Shown one piece after another: positions 12,701 to 23,600 of a DNA stretch of 64,000 nt (position 1 is its first letter; each line of letters opens with the position of its first letter). The position numbers and the translations under genes were made by a program. Source of the stretch: Yamagishiella unicocca (Eukaryota; Chlorophyta; Chlorophyceae; Chlamydomonadales; Volvocaceae); the NCBI GenBank assembly GCA_003116995.1, contig BDSL01000099.1, forward strand, positions 332,450 through 396,449, given 5' to 3'. The notes below the pieces were generated by a model, which worked only from the letters and a program-made list of their open reading frames with translations, was not told the DNA's origin and ran no database searches.

Positions 12701-14852
12701 CTGGTGGGACGCAGGTGTACATACACATCCTTTCTACCCCGCTATGGGTGGACTTGGATACCATCACACCACCGTCGCTGCCACTGCCACCATCGCTGCC
12801 ACTGCCACCATCGCTGCCACCACCGCCTTCACCACGCAAACGGCCGCCTCCACCCAAGCCTAGCCCCAAGCCAAGCCCCAAGCCTAGCCCCAAGCCTAGC
12901 CCCAAGCCTAGCCCCAGGCCAAGCCCCAAGCCAAGCCCCAAGCCAAGCCCATCGCTTTTGCCTACTTCGCTGCCAACTTTTGCCTCCCTGCCGCAAGTGC
13001 GTGCTGCTCGTTGCGAGGGGTGACTGGCTGGCAGCCTGCACCTGCCGGCATCCACTCCAGCTCCTCACCTGGCTGCACCAACCTGACCGCGTGGTCAAAT
13101 GACGAGCATCGCCCTTATGGTCCCCGATCCTCGCACAAACCCGCGGCCCAGCAACACACTGCGCACGCCTGGTCCTGACGCCCCCTGATCCGTCGCCAAA
13201 TTACACCCCTCAACCCTCCGAACAGGCCTTGTCGGGGCTGCCTGAGCTGTCATCCCTTGCTACTTTATACGGCATTGCGGCCGAGAGCACATTGTTCAAC
13301 ATTATCATGGACACCGCGCTGATGTGGCCCTTCACAATGTTTTTACCAAATGATGCGGTGAGTACGCCAGGTTTGCGGCATGGCTTTGCCCAAATGGAGG
13401 CCGTTTTGGCCCTGCGTACGGCGTGCTGTCGCGGTGTTGGTGAGGACCACAATATGGAGCTAATCAGTTGCGCTGTGACTTGGTACGTGTACCGACACCC
13501 AGATGCGCCAGGATTGAATGCGGCGGGCTCCGGCGTAAGCGTCACCTGCTGCCATCGCTCAGCCACACCAACCGCCACTTTCCACGTAGGCAGTGCTCCG
13601 CTACCTGGAGTCTTCCCAAGCGGCTGCTGCTCGCACGTTTGACGAGTTGATGGAGGCGGTAGCCGCCGACCCGCGTGTGCTGGTGCGGCTGCTCAGCCCG
13701 CACACGGTGTCGGGCAGCCGGCTGCGTGCGGCAGATTTAGAAAACGACGCGATCCTCACCACAGGCCTGGCGGGAGCGGCGGGCACGAAGCTCAAGGTGC
13801 GGCCACAGCAATGTCAGAGCCGGGGGCAGGCTGGATATCCAGTTTCCTAAACGTTTATTCACTTCTTCTTGTTTATCCTTAATTAAGTTGTTCAGTTTTT
13901 TCCATACGGTAGGAAATGGGATAACAGTGCTGGCTGGCACATTAAGCTTACCATACTGAAGTGCCGCTAGTGCAGCTGGTGACAGGAAGCTGCAGCCGGC
14001 ACTGCCATAACGCTGGGTCCTAATTCTGCTCACCGCCGGCCCCGCGACCGTGAAACTCCTCATAGCGCGCAGCCTACCTGTTTGCCTCAGCACCATGTTG
14101 GCTCCCTTCACAGTCCGCTACTGCGCGGGCACTAGGTCCCTGCCCCGCTGCCGTTGTTCCACTCCTCAATCTACCCGACGGCCCTGCCGCCACCCCGCTG
14201 CGATGTAGGTGAGCCTCGTCAGCACGCCCGGTCAGCGCACCGAAGTCCAGCTGGCAGCTCCACGCCGCAGTGCCGTCATCACCGTCGTGCGGCAGGATAT
14301 CTTTGTGGGAGACAGCAAGGTACGTGGGGTTCGATTGCGCGCTTGCACCGCCCCATAACGCATTGGCAAACACCGATCCCGAGTCGGCAGGGCCACAGCA
14401 GGATTCGTCGGGGATTAAACCATGCTAAGGGGTTGGGGACAAGCTCGCGTTCTTGCGCAAGTGTACGTCATATTTGCTCCGCATTATACCCAAGGGAAGC
14501 GCGCTGACAGTAGTGGGCGTGGGTGCTGGTGGCAGCACGCGGAGGGTTGGGCGCGGGTACCTGCGAAGGCCGAAGGCATCCTGCCATCCTGATATACGAC
14601 ATGTTGCCGTTGTCCTGGCTGTCTCAGTGCGCCTGCATCTGCCTCTGCCAGCGCTCTAGAAAGACAGAGGACAGACTAAAGGCGTAACCCCTGTCATACG
14701 TCTCAAGGTTACCGCACGCTTAGCCCCGTCCACCCGCTCAAACGTCCATCCACCGACTTCTTGGTCAGATTTGGTGCGCCCTTCCTCCGTTGTCGGCAAC
14801 CGCCTAACAGGGCGTGATGCACGTGGTGGACACGTTTATCCAAGCGACATGA
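6761..14852 (+). CDS. Four-domain fasciclin (FAS1) protein with two proline-rich hinges (5' end missing)
   Basis: FAS1 proteins are secreted or cell-wall adhesion proteins. Exons: 6761-6936, 7404-7532, 7790-7929, 8204-8264, 8767-9226, 9453-9559, 9722-9817, 9999-10237, 10581-10653, 10925-11006, 11130-11284, 11819-12015, 12521-12575, 12715-12996, 13226-13357, 13590-13796, 14209-14319, 14811-14852 (stop TGA). Phases agree at every junction, giving about 914 residues. Four FAS1 repeats are visible: the H1-like box reads FLPTSD, FLPSSE, FLPAED and FLPNDA; domain 1 has YHIIPE and GASNTANIVKANQLL; the terminal strand reads CHLIDAVLLP, LHVIDEVLVPP, IHILSTP and MHVVDTFIQAT. After domain 1 (exon 8767-9226) and after domain 3 (12715-12996) come Pro/Ser hinges, PPPSPPPPPPRKPP and then KPSPKPSPKPSP, like those of pherophorins and Hyp-rich wall proteins. 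The likely place of action is the extracellular matrix. The signal-peptide exon was not found. Convergent with the eIF2B alpha gene. Confidence 0.88.
10440..10580. repeat. Intronic minisatellite
   Basis: Three to four degenerate copies of a unit containing CTGGTCCCTGCCTCC and AACTGCTTTTGTCACTGG lie in the FAS1 intron just before the acceptor at 10580. The pyrimidine-rich units may themselves act as the polypyrimidine tract. Confidence 0.7.
11331..11411. repeat. Octamer microsatellite (AATCAGGC)n
   Basis: About ten uninterrupted head-to-tail copies of AATCAGGC lie in a FAS1 intron, 47 bases after the donor at 11285. The unit is not a multiple of three. Confidence 0.9.
12668..12692. repeat. 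Interstitial telomere-type repeat
   Basis: The sequence reads CCC, AAA, then CCCTAAAA twice, then CCC. CCCTAAAA is the complement of TTTTAGGG, the telomere repeat known from Chlamydomonas. It sits in the FAS1 intron just upstream of the acceptor at 12714. Confidence 0.6.
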
Positions 14853-16570
14853 TCACACGTGATGGCGAACAGTTGCTCAGCTCTCGACTACCTGTAAGAC
14901 AGTTTTTCTTTACCGTAGGACGCGGCGGTCAAATTGGGTGTCACTGGCATCCTTACATTGCCACTTTTCACCGCCACTAGCTCCCAGGGATTTTTATAAC
15001 CGCTGTCCACAGAATTGCGAAGTGGTAAAAAGTGTGGCACGGTCTTGTATTTGCCGCGCGCTGAAGCGGATGCGTACGTGCGGCAAGGCTGGTGTCGTCG
15101 ACAAAGCTTTAGGATCGCGGCCTTATTAGGCCAGAGTGCCTCGCTCACCAAGCCGAGCCAGCCAGAGCTGCCAGAGCTGTGTCGACGACAGATACATTTA
15201 ATGGAGCGGCGTCGGCTACCACCGGCTGCTGTTCGAGTGACGTTGAAGACGCTGCTGTCTTTGTGCGATAGCTGATGGAAGATAGCAGTTGCCAGCCTGA
15301 AAGGTCGGACATTGTTTAGCCACTGTAATATCGGTTACCCGCTACAGCGCTATGCTGTGGGGATGCAGGGCCCAGCGCGGCGTGTACATTCTACGGCGCG
15401 CTTGCACATATCGGCTGGTGACAGGTGACAGTGGATCAGTAGGTGTGGAGTGGTGTAGCACTTCGGGACTATGAGGGGGGATGGCGGACGAAGTGCGCGC
15501 CGTGAATTATGCATGAGTACGATGAGTGCATCATGGTGCATCCGTGCGCAGGGGTACCTGTCTCCTGCGTACCTTGACGTACCTGCAGGTGCGTGCTTTC
15601 GGGGTTTGCGTGGGTTATCCCATGATTCTTGCGTGTAATAAGGAACGATGCAAAATGATTCTTGCGTGGGCTACCCCATGATTCTTGCTTGTAATAAGGA
15701 AACGATGCAAAAGAGAAATCAGTTGTAATTGCAACTGCAACTTCGTCAGGTGGCTGAACAGCTCGGTTGCTCAGATTTGGTGATGTTCACGCACCTATAA
15801 GCAGTAATCACTACGGTACCGCACCTTTTACCGTGGCAGGATTGAAGAGCAGCTCGGAGGATTAATCTCCTGTATTTCCTGAGGTCGTGTATAACTGCTG
15901 AATACACTTTGCCCATACGAAGGCCTATCCACCGATGTATGCTACGCAAAGAGGGCTGTACCATCGCGAAGGCAATTTAGCCAAAGAGACAGCAAACCGT
16001 TCCAATACGTTAACTATAGCTTTCGCCGAGGTGCAAGCCTCAAATAATTTGAATGCCGGGCCGGGATCGCATCCGCACTGCAATTACACAACAAGACCGA
16101 TCCAGCATCCTTTCGGAAGTATTGCCCCAGGTAATGTGGTGCCAAGCATTTATGCTTCGGCATCGTTACTAAGCATCGGCTGTTTAGTCTTACGTGGACA
16201 ACTCAAGCACCAGGTAAACACGCGCGTGCAAGCGAGCTGTCGAATTGCGTAATCCAGGAGGACCTCCGTCCACTACTCTGGTCCAATGCCGACATCCTTC
16301 CCTAATTGTACGGGAGCATAACACGGCGAAGCGCAACGCAACCATGCGATCACAGCATGCCCTATACGGCAGCAAGCGACCTCAATGTTGCTGCCATGCC
16401 TGCGCCGCTTATCGCCACTGTTTGTGGCTTTTTACAACATCCCTTCCATCCCTCGCCAATGCTCACATAGCTTCGTGTATAACAGTTAACCTAGCTAACG
16501 CCTCCGCTAACTGACCTCGCTAACTGGCCTCGGATGTCTCACATAAAGAGCCCGAGGCATCGCGTTACTC
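14853..16570. other. Convergent 3' UTR / intergenic region
   Basis: No further coding sequence is supported here. It lies between the stop of the FAS1 gene (+) and the stop of the eIF2B alpha gene (-). TGTAA signals face both ways: plus-strand copies at 15634 and 15690, and minus-strand copies at about 16430 and 16085. Confidence 0.6.
15609..15714 (+). terminator. Tandemly duplicated TGTAA poly(A) region
   Basis: Two copies of a unit of about 56 bp (starting near 15609 and 15665) each contain ATTCTTGC, then GTGTAATAAGG or TTGTAATAAGG. TGTAA at 15634-15638 and 15690-15694 is the volvocalean poly(A) signal motif. Both lie about 0.8 kb after the FAS1 stop, so this is the likely 3' end of that transcript. 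Confidence 0.5.
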
Positions 16571-19500
16571 TCACACGTACAGCTGGATCAGCTCGTCACT
16601 GACAGCGGCTGGCGTAAGTACTCCCAGGTCTGTGACCAGCAGGCTGATGCACTGCGGCGGAGTGTAGTCGCGTGATGGGTTTATCACCTAGAAGCAAGTA
16701 ATGGAGGGAAGGAATGGAAGGTGAATACTGGAGCAGACCGTTTAAGAGTAGGAGGATATCTAGAGAAGGAACAGAACGGGCTGCTGCCTCCACTTCGTAG
16801 AATGGTGCAGGTAGGGTTTATCACCTAGAAGCAAGTAATGGAGGGAAGGAATGGAAGGTGAATACTGGAGCAGACCGTTTAAGAGTAGGAGGATATCTAG
16901 AGAAGGAACAGAACGGGCTGCTGCCTCCACTTCGTAGAATGGTGCAGGTAGGCTGCGTGCAGGGATGACGCCATAGCCCATCGCAGGGGCGCCTCTTCTG
17001 TTTTGGCTACGCATTACCGACATAGGGCTAGCCTTCGTCAACGCCCGCAACCTGACAGATCCTTAACTTCCCGATCAATGGCACCTCTACCTAGCACGCA
17101 CGTTTGTACGCGATGGTAGCATGGGCCCAACATCCAGAGGCTTGCGTTCCTCTGGCAGATCTGCCTGGCCTAGTGGATAGAGGCGAGCAAACTTGTACGA
17201 CTCGGCCGCCACATAGAACGGCTTGGAGGCAGCCTAGGATGGGTGGGCAGAGTGGCGAGGGACAGATCAGAGAAATACCATAGGGAGAGGAAACGGTTTC
17301 CAACGCCTACGGTATGGTAGCGAGCAAGTTAAGAGCTGGAGGATCACACACCTGGGCCGCGAGTGCTATGCCGTACGTCCCCAGTTTGTTGATAATGCCG
17401 CCGTTCTCCACAACGGCATCTGCGCCTGTAAGAACCATGTCCACCCTGGGACGCGCAGGATGGTCATCAGGGCCAACTTGCTTCAAGTACCCGCGGGCAT
17501 TCGAGCGGTGGGAGCGCCAGTGAGCACATCATTGTTTGGGCAACGAAAGTTTGTGGTGTGTGCATGGACGGGGCTACCGGAAAATGACCAGCCCGCTGCT
17601 GCACCAACATTCCCATCTACGTAGCCGCATCTGCATGATGGGCAGCCAGGTCGCAATATTCTTTCCTTAACAAGCCATGATGGCTCCATTCCCAATATGC
17701 TCGGCTTTCAACACAACGACCGCCCACCTGTCCATGATATATGCAACGCAGCTGTCCAGTACCAGCGTGACTGGGATGTTCTCCACGTCCAGCTTCTTGG
17801 CCATGATGCTGCCGGTGCCGTCAGGCCGGCCTTCAGTCACGATTACGCTAAACTGCAAGCCCTGCGGTTTTCCAATAGCATATAGCCAGCGAGTAAGATT
17901 TCGGCAGGCTGGCCGGAAAGAAGGCTGTCTGACAGGGACCGCAACCGATATCTCGTCCACGCCCCCTAACATCGTCTGTTCGCGTCCATCCTGCATCTTT
18001 CCCATCGCACTACAACCTGTACCGCCAGCGCAACCTACTTACGCTAGAGAAAGCCTGCTGCAATAGCCGCAGCACCACGCGCGAGTAGCCGTGCGTTAGA
18101 ACCGTGCAATTGCTGCGAATGAAGCGAGAGCCCAGCTCCGCAATGGTCTGGCGCGCTCTGCAAGGGCAGCGTAAGAGCGGATTGAACGTGGGGCCTGCGA
18201 CGGACAGACTGCAAACGCGGCATGTGCCTACGACGTGGGCTACTTGACCGGCTCAGACTTTGCCCATTCCGCCTTCTCCCCGGACTCCACGATTGAAGGT
18301 GTCAGGTGCAAGGATACTTCGCCACGATGCATACGGTGTGTCCCGTATCGCCAATACCGTTTCCTTAGCGCTCGTAACCGGCCCACCTTGCAGTTACATG
18401 CGGTCTTGTGCAGTACACATGCTCTCCTTGCCATCTTGGTGTTCGACCATGCCCTGAAATGCTCTTCACCTTTTTCTGATTACCTAAACAACACGAACAG
18501 CCTTAAACTCACCGTGTGCTGGTCTCCGCGAAGTGCAGCCCCCGCTCAATCAGCCGCGCCTTTGCGGTCTCAATGTCCTAAAGTACGAAACCGGACAAAT
18601 ACCAGTTTGGTTAACCATATCGATGCGTGTGCCTCACGAGCCAGACGGTGCTCTAGGGGTGACGACAGGGCTTGCAGAGACAACAGCGCTGAAAGCGGTA
18701 CACGACTAATGGCATGCTTTTGGAACAGGACCAGCTGCATCCATACACCGGGCTCCACGAAATGCCTAGGCGCCCTGATCCCCGTGTCGCGGTAACGTCG
18801 TCGTGACTAAGCACGGCGGCGCAAGCTCGTCTCCTTCTACCATAACTAGTACCAGACAGCAACCCCAAATCGAACATACCGTTAACACCCCCAAAAGAAG
18901 TCCGCATCACCTTCAGCTCAAGAGCACTGGTGCGTGTCGTGTAACGAAGAAACAGCTCACAGCCAGCCTTAAGGGAGATGTTGGTGGGGTTTACCCTGCA
19001 TGTTGACCACGGTTGACAGGCGGCAAAGACGGCACACATCCTTGCCAATAATCCAGGAGGCGCTTTGAGCACTATAAGAACGACGTGACGTGAAGAACTA
19101 GAGCGAAGCATACAATGCAATACGCAGTGTGCAGATTCATGGCACGATCATGCAATGGCTCTGGACTATATGCCTTTAGGCAGTGAGGAAGTGAGCGGAA
19201 ATGCAATTTGTCCGCCCCTGACCCATATCGCCCATTCCGCCATATTTATTATGCCACTTCCTTATTGCCGCTTTGCTATCATGCTGCGTTACCCATCGAC
19301 CTCTTTATAAAAACCGGATTCAGGAAAACTGTGGAACTGTGACCGTCAACGGGGGTCAACAGGCCATGCTGTGGTGTGTATGGAAGAAAATATGTGGGTA
19401 TGCGCCAAAGAGCTGTCAAGGGGGTCACCACATATCTGACAGTGGCGAATGCCCATTCTTTCGGTCCAGGCCACGTACACATCTGGCGTCACACGTTACT

Positions 19501-20019
19501 TTAGGGGCATCACAGGTACGTGAGGCACGTTGGATTGTATAGTCACTCTGATCAGTTGTTGTGGCAGGTGAATCTGCTGTCTCATGGCCCATTACGGTAT
19601 CAGCACACGTGCCATCAGCAACCGTGCATGTTGGGCAACCATACCTCTGGAGGGCTTGAGCGGCGTCCTCCAGCTCCTTGCTGACCCCCATGAGCGTCGT
19701 AGCACTACAAGGGCAACATGGTTTCATCAGGATTCTGCTGACTACAAGCAAGCGTGCGGAAACCCCAATAGGTGGTTAGCGATACCCTGGGTTGCGAAGG
19801 GGGTATAGGCAAGCCCCGACCGGTCTTTCAGTCCTGGGACAACGTGGCTGCCGCCCGAAGCGTTACAGGTATGCTCAGGATGTAACCCTGCTACAAGGAT
19901 ATACCTGCTCCGCTTAATCACCGCCGTCAGTGCCATGATGGCCGCGACAGCGAAAGCCACCTCTTCATCACGACTAAGCGCATCGTGAAACTCTCGCACA
20001 GCGATGTCGTTCAGTGTGC
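16571..20019 (-). CDS. EIF2B1: Translation initiation factor eIF2B, alpha subunit (first codons missing)
   Basis: eIF2B is the cytosolic guanine-nucleotide exchange factor for eIF2; the alpha subunit belongs to its regulatory part, which senses phosphorylated eIF2. Exons on the minus strand: 20019-19905, 19704-19645, 18995-18911, 18577-18513, 18157-18043, 17861-17728, 17445-17352, 17233-17102, 16687-16571 (stop TGA). All phases agree, giving about 305 residues, close to the family's usual length. Diagnostic stretches in order: [102 protein letters not shown], and the C-terminal [19 protein letters not shown]. Only the start-codon exon is unresolved: the first exon seen needs one base upstream. 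The gene is divergent from the coiled-coil gene. Its last intron carries a 137-bp tandem duplication that copies the 3' splice site. Confidence 0.93.
16677..16950. repeat. 137-bp tandem duplication at the last intron/exon border of eIF2B alpha
   Basis: Two nearly identical copies run 16677-16813 and 16814-16950. On the gene's strand each contains the acceptor TTGCTTCTAG followed by the first ten bases of the last exon (GTGATAAACC). Only the copy next to 16687 leads into the conserved C-terminus. Confidence 0.9.
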
Positions 20020-20609
20020 CTGCATGGCGCCAACAGTCGGTATTGCTATAGAAAGTCCACGCCTCTGCAATCCGTCGGCAAATTAACAGCTGAGCTGACC
20101 TTGAGTATTGGCCTCAAATCCTTCTGTCACGACGAGCGCCTTCTGACTTGGCCGCCGCTGCATCCTGGCCAGCCGGATTACGCCAAATCACAACTACAAA
20201 GCCAGCAAAATATTCAAACTCCTGTACGTTGTAATGTCACTTGGGACGGACTACAACTTGACGCATAAGTTTTCTGTCGGCGGTGCCCAAATGCACGTTG
20301 AGAAAGGAAAACGACTATCCAAGCTAATAATAATGTAGGTTAGCATTAAAGCTTCACGTTTGAGGGTTTACAGTTTCTGTTCCAAGCTGATCGATCGCGC
20401 ACATGCAAGGATGCGCATACCGACAGAGCGACAGTTAAGCATAATGCACGCCGCCGTTGTTTGCTGCTCGACGTAGTTGGCAAGACCAGTTTTAGCAAGC
20501 AATCTTTATTGCGTCATACTGTCATACAGCTTTTGATCCGTGGCATTCCTTACGAGCCATGCACGTTCAAGCTTGAAACTGCCTTCTTGGCAAGCTTAAG
20601 ATTGAGCCG
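20020..20609. promoter_or_regulatory. Divergent promoter region, eIF2B alpha / coiled-coil gene
   Basis: 590 bp lie between the first recognised exon of the eIF2B alpha gene (-) and the ATG of the coiled-coil gene (+). The missing first exon of eIF2B alpha is probably here. No TATA box or other element could be assigned. Confidence 0.4.
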
Positions 20610-23600
20610 ATGGCGTCTGCAGCATCAGTGCTCCCTCCCGTAACTGAGGCGCTGAGCTTGCTGGACGTGAGCTTCGTCAACAACGAATGGTCTGTCGATG
20701 CAATGGTCAACGCACGTTTAAGGGCTGCGGAAACACTCATCGGCGCGGCTTTGCTTGCAGGCATGGAACACCAGCCACCATACGACGCAGCATACAAATC
20801 CTCGTCGATCACATATCAGTCCAAAACGTGCAGCTCAGGTGGGCTAAACCCGGGGCGGGATGGCACGCTCGTACGCCTTCCTTCACACCCTCCGGTGTGT
20901 GTGCTGTGTGCAGCCGTGTGGAGGATATCTTAACGGCGTTTGGTAGTCCAAGCCATCAGGGTGGTACCGTTTGGAACAAGGTGTGTCCGTGGGCGCCATA
21001 AGTAGCAACACACCAGTGCATGGGGTGGCGTACCGGGCGCAGGTGGCTGTAGGCGTAGGCAAACGCTTGAAGTGAAGCAGGACGCACGAGAGGATGGGAA
21101 GGGAGCATGCCTGCGAACATTCGGTACTTAAAATGCACGTCGTCCACAGATGTGTTCAAAGCTGGTACACGGCACAGGACCTCGTAAATGACTGCTGTCG
21201 TACTGTCCACCATACAGCTTGCCGGTAAGGCTGACCTGAGTCGCTTGGAGAGGCTGGAAGCACAGGTGGACGGACTACTCAACGACTGCGCGCAGCTGCG
21301 AACACAGCAGGTCCGTGGGCATCCACAGGGATTCTTGGTTGGCTGCCTCAACTCACGACGTCGGCGGCAGCGGTAACTTTGTGATGCACTCGCCAAATGT
21401 GCACGGGTATAGCTAGAATTTCAGGGTTGCTGCGCTTTATACTCTCTTCCATGCTTTCTACAGAGTGCCGCCTCGAACGCCCGTGACGAAACTGTATCTC
21501 GGCTGGAGCTCCTGAGAGACCAGATGGGCAGTATGGAAGCACGCCTGGGGCTGCCGTACACGCCCGACAGCGCTGTAACAGGGTAAGCTATTGTGTCCTG
21601 CTGCACTTCCCCTAATGGCGGCTGACAGTTTTCAAGCAACCTGAGATGCTGGAGCCTCAAAGATCATGGGAGAGGGGTACTAACGATACAACTTGTCAGT
21701 TTGCCAACCATTATGCTGTTATAGTAAATTTTCCTGGAATCCCCAGGACTATTTGCGCCTTTTTGACAATGACACAGGAAATTACCCTCTTTTCCCTCGC
21801 AGCATTGACCAGTACGGTGGCTCGCGGCGCCCTGTTACCGGCGCTTACTTGGGCAGCTACACGTCACCGAGCAAGCGTGCGGCAGTCACAGGCAGCTTAG
21901 TGCCTAGCGTGCCCACGGGTTCTTTGCTGGACCGTATCTCGAGGCTGGAACGGCGGACGGATACACTAGCAGAAACGAGCGCCAAGGCCGAGGTAAGCGT
22001 CCAACACGGGAGGGGAGGCGGGATGGACTGGCGCTGTAGTCAATAATCTGCCCGCCAGACGCCCATCCAATGGAATGGGGTTACGGCATTTTTTGCATCA
22101 CATCAGCGCTTGGGGTCACATCACGGCACCCTGCCCTTTGTAATTACACGTGCTCTTAGCCGACGCAATGTCACAGCTGTGGGCAATTGTCGCCCTCAGG
22201 ATGAATCATCTCTATTGGTGGCTAAGCTGCGAGAGATGGAGCCTCGGCTTGAGGTGTGTTCCACGGGCTATTGTTAATTGTTCGCATGGTGTTTCCATCC
22301 CTGTCCGCGTAGTATCGCCGTTGCACAATGCAGCGCAAGAACATTTACCATGTCCAATGGCCCTATTCCTTGCTTAATCTACACAAAGGTCCAGATCAGC
22401 CATCTACGTGGCGATATTAAGCAGGTGAGGACAGTATTGTGGGCCCTTAGCTTACACCCAATGTACCAAAAAACTTTGCTAAGGTTCAGACCATTGCTAA
22501 CATAAGGGCTTCCATGTGACCAGTAACCCAATTTCTCAGCCCTTATGGGCTGTCAAGCAATCTGTAAGCATGTGAAGGCGCGCACGGCATTGATCTGACT
22601 CGACCAGGCGTGTATGGGTTTTCCTTGTTAACTTCTGTGCTTTTATCCGCCCCACCGTTTTTTCGGGCGGTGCTCCAAATCTCCCTGCTGTGCCCAAATC
22701 CTGGGCCTTGAATGTCCTCGGCTTGATGTACAGGCGTTGGCGCTAGCCGCTGCGTCTACCCGCTTGGAGGCTGATGCCGAAAGCACCTCACGCATCAAGG
22801 AGGCGGAGAAGCGCCTTCTCTCCCGTATCCAAAGTAAGCGCAGTTGCACACCCTCAACCGCTCAACCAACCCATGACCACATGTTCATGTACATGCTTCT
22901 TCACACTTGTTTTGTTAGGTTGCATATGTTACCAACGCCTTGGGATCGCACTCCTACTGGGCTCGCCAACTAAATTTGCGACCCAACCCAATAGGTGTGG
23001 AGTCGACTCTGGAGGGCAAGGTTTCTGCTGTGTCGGCCCAGACGGGCATCACCATCAGCGGCGAGCTTGACAAACGCGTCAATGCCCTGTACGACCACAT
23101 AGACGTACAGGTAAAACTGCCTGATAAATAGCGATGTCCGCATAGCGAGGGCCAACTTGTTGGCCTGTGGCCATGTGGCTTCTTGGGGTCGCGTGCACGG
23201 CGGTGAGCCCAACACAAGCACACGATCATAGCAAGACATTAACCGCCCGCCTGCCACTACTCTTGACCTTCAATCGCCCCTTCCATGTGTCCCGTACCAA
23301 TAAATTTCAGGTCCAGCGATTGTGCGGCGATCTGGACCGGTTGTCACGTGACAAAATCGACCTCTCGGCCCTGGAGCACTATTCGCAGCGCATCAGTTCG
23401 TTATTTGAGGGTGTTGCGCAGGGTTTGGCGGATGAGGTGGCAGCGCTTGTGGCACAGCTACGGGCTGAAGTGGCAAACGTAGCACGGGACGTCGATGACT
23501 CGCGCTTGAAGGACAAGGTAACGTTTACCTGCATAACGCGAACGAGGATGTTGGCTCGTACGATGGCGAGGAAGCGGAATTACCGCCGTGCGTCCTCATC

